A stretch of DNA of 64,000 bases, from the NCBI RefSeq assembly GCF_004345665.1, contig NZ_SLWR01000015.1, positions 105,535-169,534 on the forward strand. Reading direction: 5' to 3'. Below the pieces are notes generated by a model that was given only the letters and a program-made list of their open reading frames with translations, did no database searches and was not told where the DNA came from. This DNA comes from Kribbella antiqua. GTDB taxonomy: Bacteria > Actinomycetota > Actinomycetes > Propionibacteriales > Kribbellaceae. Shown here one piece after another: positions 62,279 to 64,000 of the stretch. The position numbers and the translations under genes are program-made. Every line of letters starts with the position of its first letter. Position 1 is the first letter of the stretch.

Positions 62279-63202
62279 TCAAGACAGCGGGTTCTTCGAC
62301 AGCCAGTCCTTGGCGACCGCGTCCGCGCTCTCCTTGCCGACGTCGATCCGCTTGACCATGTCGGTCAGGTCGTCGGTGGTCAGCTTGGCCGAGACGGCGT
62401 TCAGCGTCGCGGCGATCGCGTCGGACTTGTGGTCGGTCCGGATCAGCGGGACCACGTTGTTCGGCGGGAGGATGTTCTCCGGGTCCTCCAGCTGGACCAG
62501 CCCCTCGTCCTTGATGATCGACTGGGTGGTGAACAGGTTCGTCACCTGGATCTTGTTGTCCAGCAGGGCCTTCTGGCTCAGCGGACCGCCGGCGTCGAGC
62601 GTCAGGTAGTTCTTGAAGTCGACGTCGTACTTCTCCTTCAGGCCCTTCAAACCGGCCGAGCGCACCTTGAACTCGGAGCTACCGCCCGCGACCAGGTCCT
62701 TCCCCTTGAGGTCGGCCAGCGACTTCAGGCTGTACTTGTCCGCGGTCGCCTTGGTCACCACGATGGTGTCCTCGTCGGCCGCCGGCGACTTGTCCAGGAT
62801 CTCCAGCCCTGGCGAGACCGCCTTCTTCAGCGCGTCGTAGGCGCCGTCCTCGCTGGTCTCGGTGGAGTTCTTGTCGAAGTAGGCCAGCGCGGCACCGGTG
62901 TACTCCGGCACCAGGTCGACCGAGCCGTCCTTGATCGCGGCCATGTAGGTCTCGCGGTTGCCGATGTTCGGCTTCTTCTTCACCTCGATGCCCTTGGCCG
63001 CGAGCGCCTGGCCATAGATCTCCGCCAGCAGCTGGCTCTCGGAGAAGTCGGCGGAGCCGACGGTGATGCTCTTCACCTCGGCCGGCGCGGTGGTTGAGCC
63101 CGCGTTGCTGTCGCCGAGCTGGTCGCCGCCACCGCCGCAACCGGCCAGGCCGAGCACCGCCACCCCGGCGATCGCAGTACGGATGAGCGTGGATCTCAAC
63201 AC
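62279..63202 (-). CDS. Substrate-binding lipoprotein of an OpuC/HutX-type ABC importer
   Basis: About 307 residues. The GTG at 63202 is preferred because GGAGG lies five bases upstream; ATG 63214 and 63229 are in frame. Signal with lipobox LAGC (TAIAGVAVLGLAGCG). OpuAC/ProX fold: VGSADFSESQLLAEIYGQALAAKG, IGNRETYMAAIKDGSVDLVPEYTGAALAYF, and an Asn/Gln-bearing ligand site (DNKIQVTNLFTTQ). The family binds quaternary ammonium compounds, but ProU-family importers HutXWV carry histidine. Its four-gene linkage with hutF and hutI favours histidine or urocanate. Confidence 0.88.
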   Translation of the reverse strand: MLRSTLIRTAIAGVAVLGLAGCGGGGDQLGDSNAGSTTAPAEVKSITVGSADFSESQLLAEIYGQALAAKGIEVKKKPNIGNRETYMAAIKDGSVDLVPEYTGAALAYFDKNSTETSEDGAYDALKKAVSPGLEILDKSPAADEDTIVVTKATADKYSLKSLADLKGKDLVAGGSSEFKVRSAGLKGLKEKYDVDFKNYLTLDAGGPLSQKALLDNKIQVTNLFTTQSIIKDEGLVQLEDPENILPPNNVVPLIRTDHKSDAIAATLNAVSAKLTTDDLTDMVKRIDVGKESADAVAKDWLSKNPLS

Positions 63203-63307
63203 GAGAGCCTCCATTGTCTCGTCAGCCATCGACGGATGCCGATGGGTGGTTCGGTGGGGCGGAACAAAAGGTTCATCAGGTTCAGTTGACCAGGTACGTC
63301 GGACAGT

Positions 63308-63958
63308 TCAGTCGACCTTGAGCCCGTCGGAGACGGCGACCCGGCCGAGCACGGCGAAGAGCAGGTCCAGAGCGATGGCGAGCAGGGCCACCAGCAGGGC
63401 GCCGGTGAACATCTGTGGGAAGTCGCGGAGCTTCAGCCCGTCGACCACGTATCGGCCGAGGCCGCCGAGGGACACGAGCGCGGCGATGGTCGCGGTCGAG
63501 ACGATCTGCAGGGTCGCGCCGCGCACCCCGGAGATGATCAGCGGCATCGCGATCGGGATCTCCACCTTGGTCAGGATCTCGCGACCGGTCATCCCCATCC
63601 CCCGGGCGGCGTCGATCGTGGCCGGATCGACACCGGACAGACCGGCGTACGTCGAGGCCAGGATCGGCGGGATACCGAGGGCGACCAGCGCGATCAGCAC
63701 CGGCAGGAAGCCGATCTGGTCGGTCAGCAGTACGGCGAGCATCAGCAAACCGAGGCTTGGTAGCGCCCGGGCCGCGTTGCCGAGGTTGATGGCGAGGAAC
63801 GCCCCGCGCCGGGTGTGCCCGATCCGCAGCCCGATCGGCAGCGCGATCAGCGTCGACAACCCGAGCGCGGCAAACGTGTACCAGAGGTGCTGCAGGATCC
63901 GGGCCCAGATCCCTTCCGGGCCGGACCAGTTGTAGGAGTCACTCAGGTATTCCCACAT
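63308..63958 (-). CDS. ABC importer permease (OpuCB/HutW type)
   Basis: 216 residues, five or six helices, with the permease EAA region PATIDAARGMGMTGREILTKVEIPIAMPLIISGVR (residues about 112-146) and GLGRYVVDGLKLRDFPQMFTGALLVALLAIALDLLF at the end. It forms the membrane channel for the binding protein downstream (105 bp away). Begins one base after the stop of a further gene that leaves the window, most likely the ATPase or second permease. Confidence 0.92.
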   Translation of the reverse strand: MWEYLSDSYNWSGPEGIWARILQHLWYTFAALGLSTLIALPIGLRIGHTRRGAFLAINLGNAARALPSLGLLMLAVLLTDQIGFLPVLIALVALGIPPILASTYAGLSGVDPATIDAARGMGMTGREILTKVEIPIAMPLIISGVRGATLQIVSTATIAALVSLGGLGRYVVDGLKLRDFPQMFTGALLVALLAIALDLLFAVLGRVAVSDGLKVD

Positions 63959-63959
63959 G

Positions 63960-64000
63960 TCAGGCCACCTCCACCGGCGGGGTGTGGATGACTCGGGCCC
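63960..64000 (-). CDS. C-terminal end of an upstream operon gene (partial)
   Basis: The frame ending in TGA at 63960-63962 reads ARVIHTPPVEVA. It precedes the permease ATG by one base, so it is part of the same operon; an ATPase or a second permease is expected from the family. Only 13 codons are visible. Confidence 0.45.
   Translation of the reverse strand, partial: ARVIHTPPVEVA

Noticed and set aside
62279..63958. Calling the binding protein and permease a glycine-betaine importer
   Set aside because: The fold fits, but tight linkage with hutF and hutI makes histidine or urocanate the better guess; ligand specificity cannot be read from the sequence.

Overview
The window is GC-rich and densely coded. 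Codon use, many GTG starts, SARP/AfsR and HspR regulators, a class E sortase, DUF3151, LemA and a polyol/sugar-rich gene set point to a soil actinobacterium. The overall mix (rhamnogalacturonan degradation, MalFG-type importers, AbiEi/DUF559 proteins) fits the Nocardioidaceae, Kribbella being my best guess. The genus is an inference, not something the sequence proves.

Layout. 0.2-4.6 kb: a secreted rhamnogalacturonan acetylesterase and a family 11 rhamnogalacturonan lyase that look like one bimodular gene split by a single-base frameshift. 4.6-8.8 kb: MFS exporter, ComB-like phosphatase, DUF3151, HNH nuclease, an AbiEi-like protein. 8.9-12.0 kb: fructose-bisphosphate aldolase, GntR regulator and divergent SIS-domain sugar-phosphate protein. 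12-18 kb: VOC protein, intradiol dioxygenase, GH13 enzyme with a FUSC transporter, MarR, TrmH methyltransferase, DedA. 18-25 kb: a membrane Nudix protein, an unknown protein, a 993-residue AfsR-type regulator, LemA, a DUF3137-like protein, pyrE. 25-30 kb: sortase E, the tdh-kbl threonine-degradation operon, a VapBC toxin-antitoxin pair. 30-37 kb: winged-helix protein, aldo/keto reductase, two LysR regulators, a decayed gene, a lipoprotein, SDR, HAD phosphatase. 37-44 kb: a MalEFG-type importer with divergent FadR-like regulator, a DHA2 efflux pump with divergent MarR, an aminotransferase. 44-51.5 kb: DUF3800-like, ArsC-like, membrane and flavin-dependent proteins, clpB, a secreted beta-helix protein. 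51.6-56 kb: dnaK-grpE-dnaJ-hspR. 56-58.4 kb: GNAT, a phosphoribosyltransferase interrupted by an in-frame stop, and an AbiEi-DUF559 protein bracketed by two similar palindromic elements. 58.4-64 kb: a histidine-utilisation operon (hutI, hutF, an M20 amidohydrolase and an OpuC/HutXWV-type importer) that runs off the right edge.

Regulation can be read directly in several places: three HspR (HAIR) boxes tie clpB to the dnaK operon; paired palindromes control the MarR/DHA2, FadR/importer and VapBC loci; heptamer direct repeats with 11-bp phasing, shared by the afsR-like gene and its neighbour, look like SARP sites; and several genes start exactly 6 nt after a -10-like hexamer, the signature of leaderless transcripts.

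Most notable for follow-up: the two 93-nt palindromic elements with identical 22-49-22 geometry flanking the AbiEi-DUF559 gene, the DnaA-box-like decamer found upstream of both AbiEi-like genes, the shared SARP-type repeats, a hairpin that buries the hutI ribosome binding site, and a nested 92-nt palindrome at 31.8 kb. No tRNA, rRNA, CRISPR array, prophage or insertion sequence was recognised.
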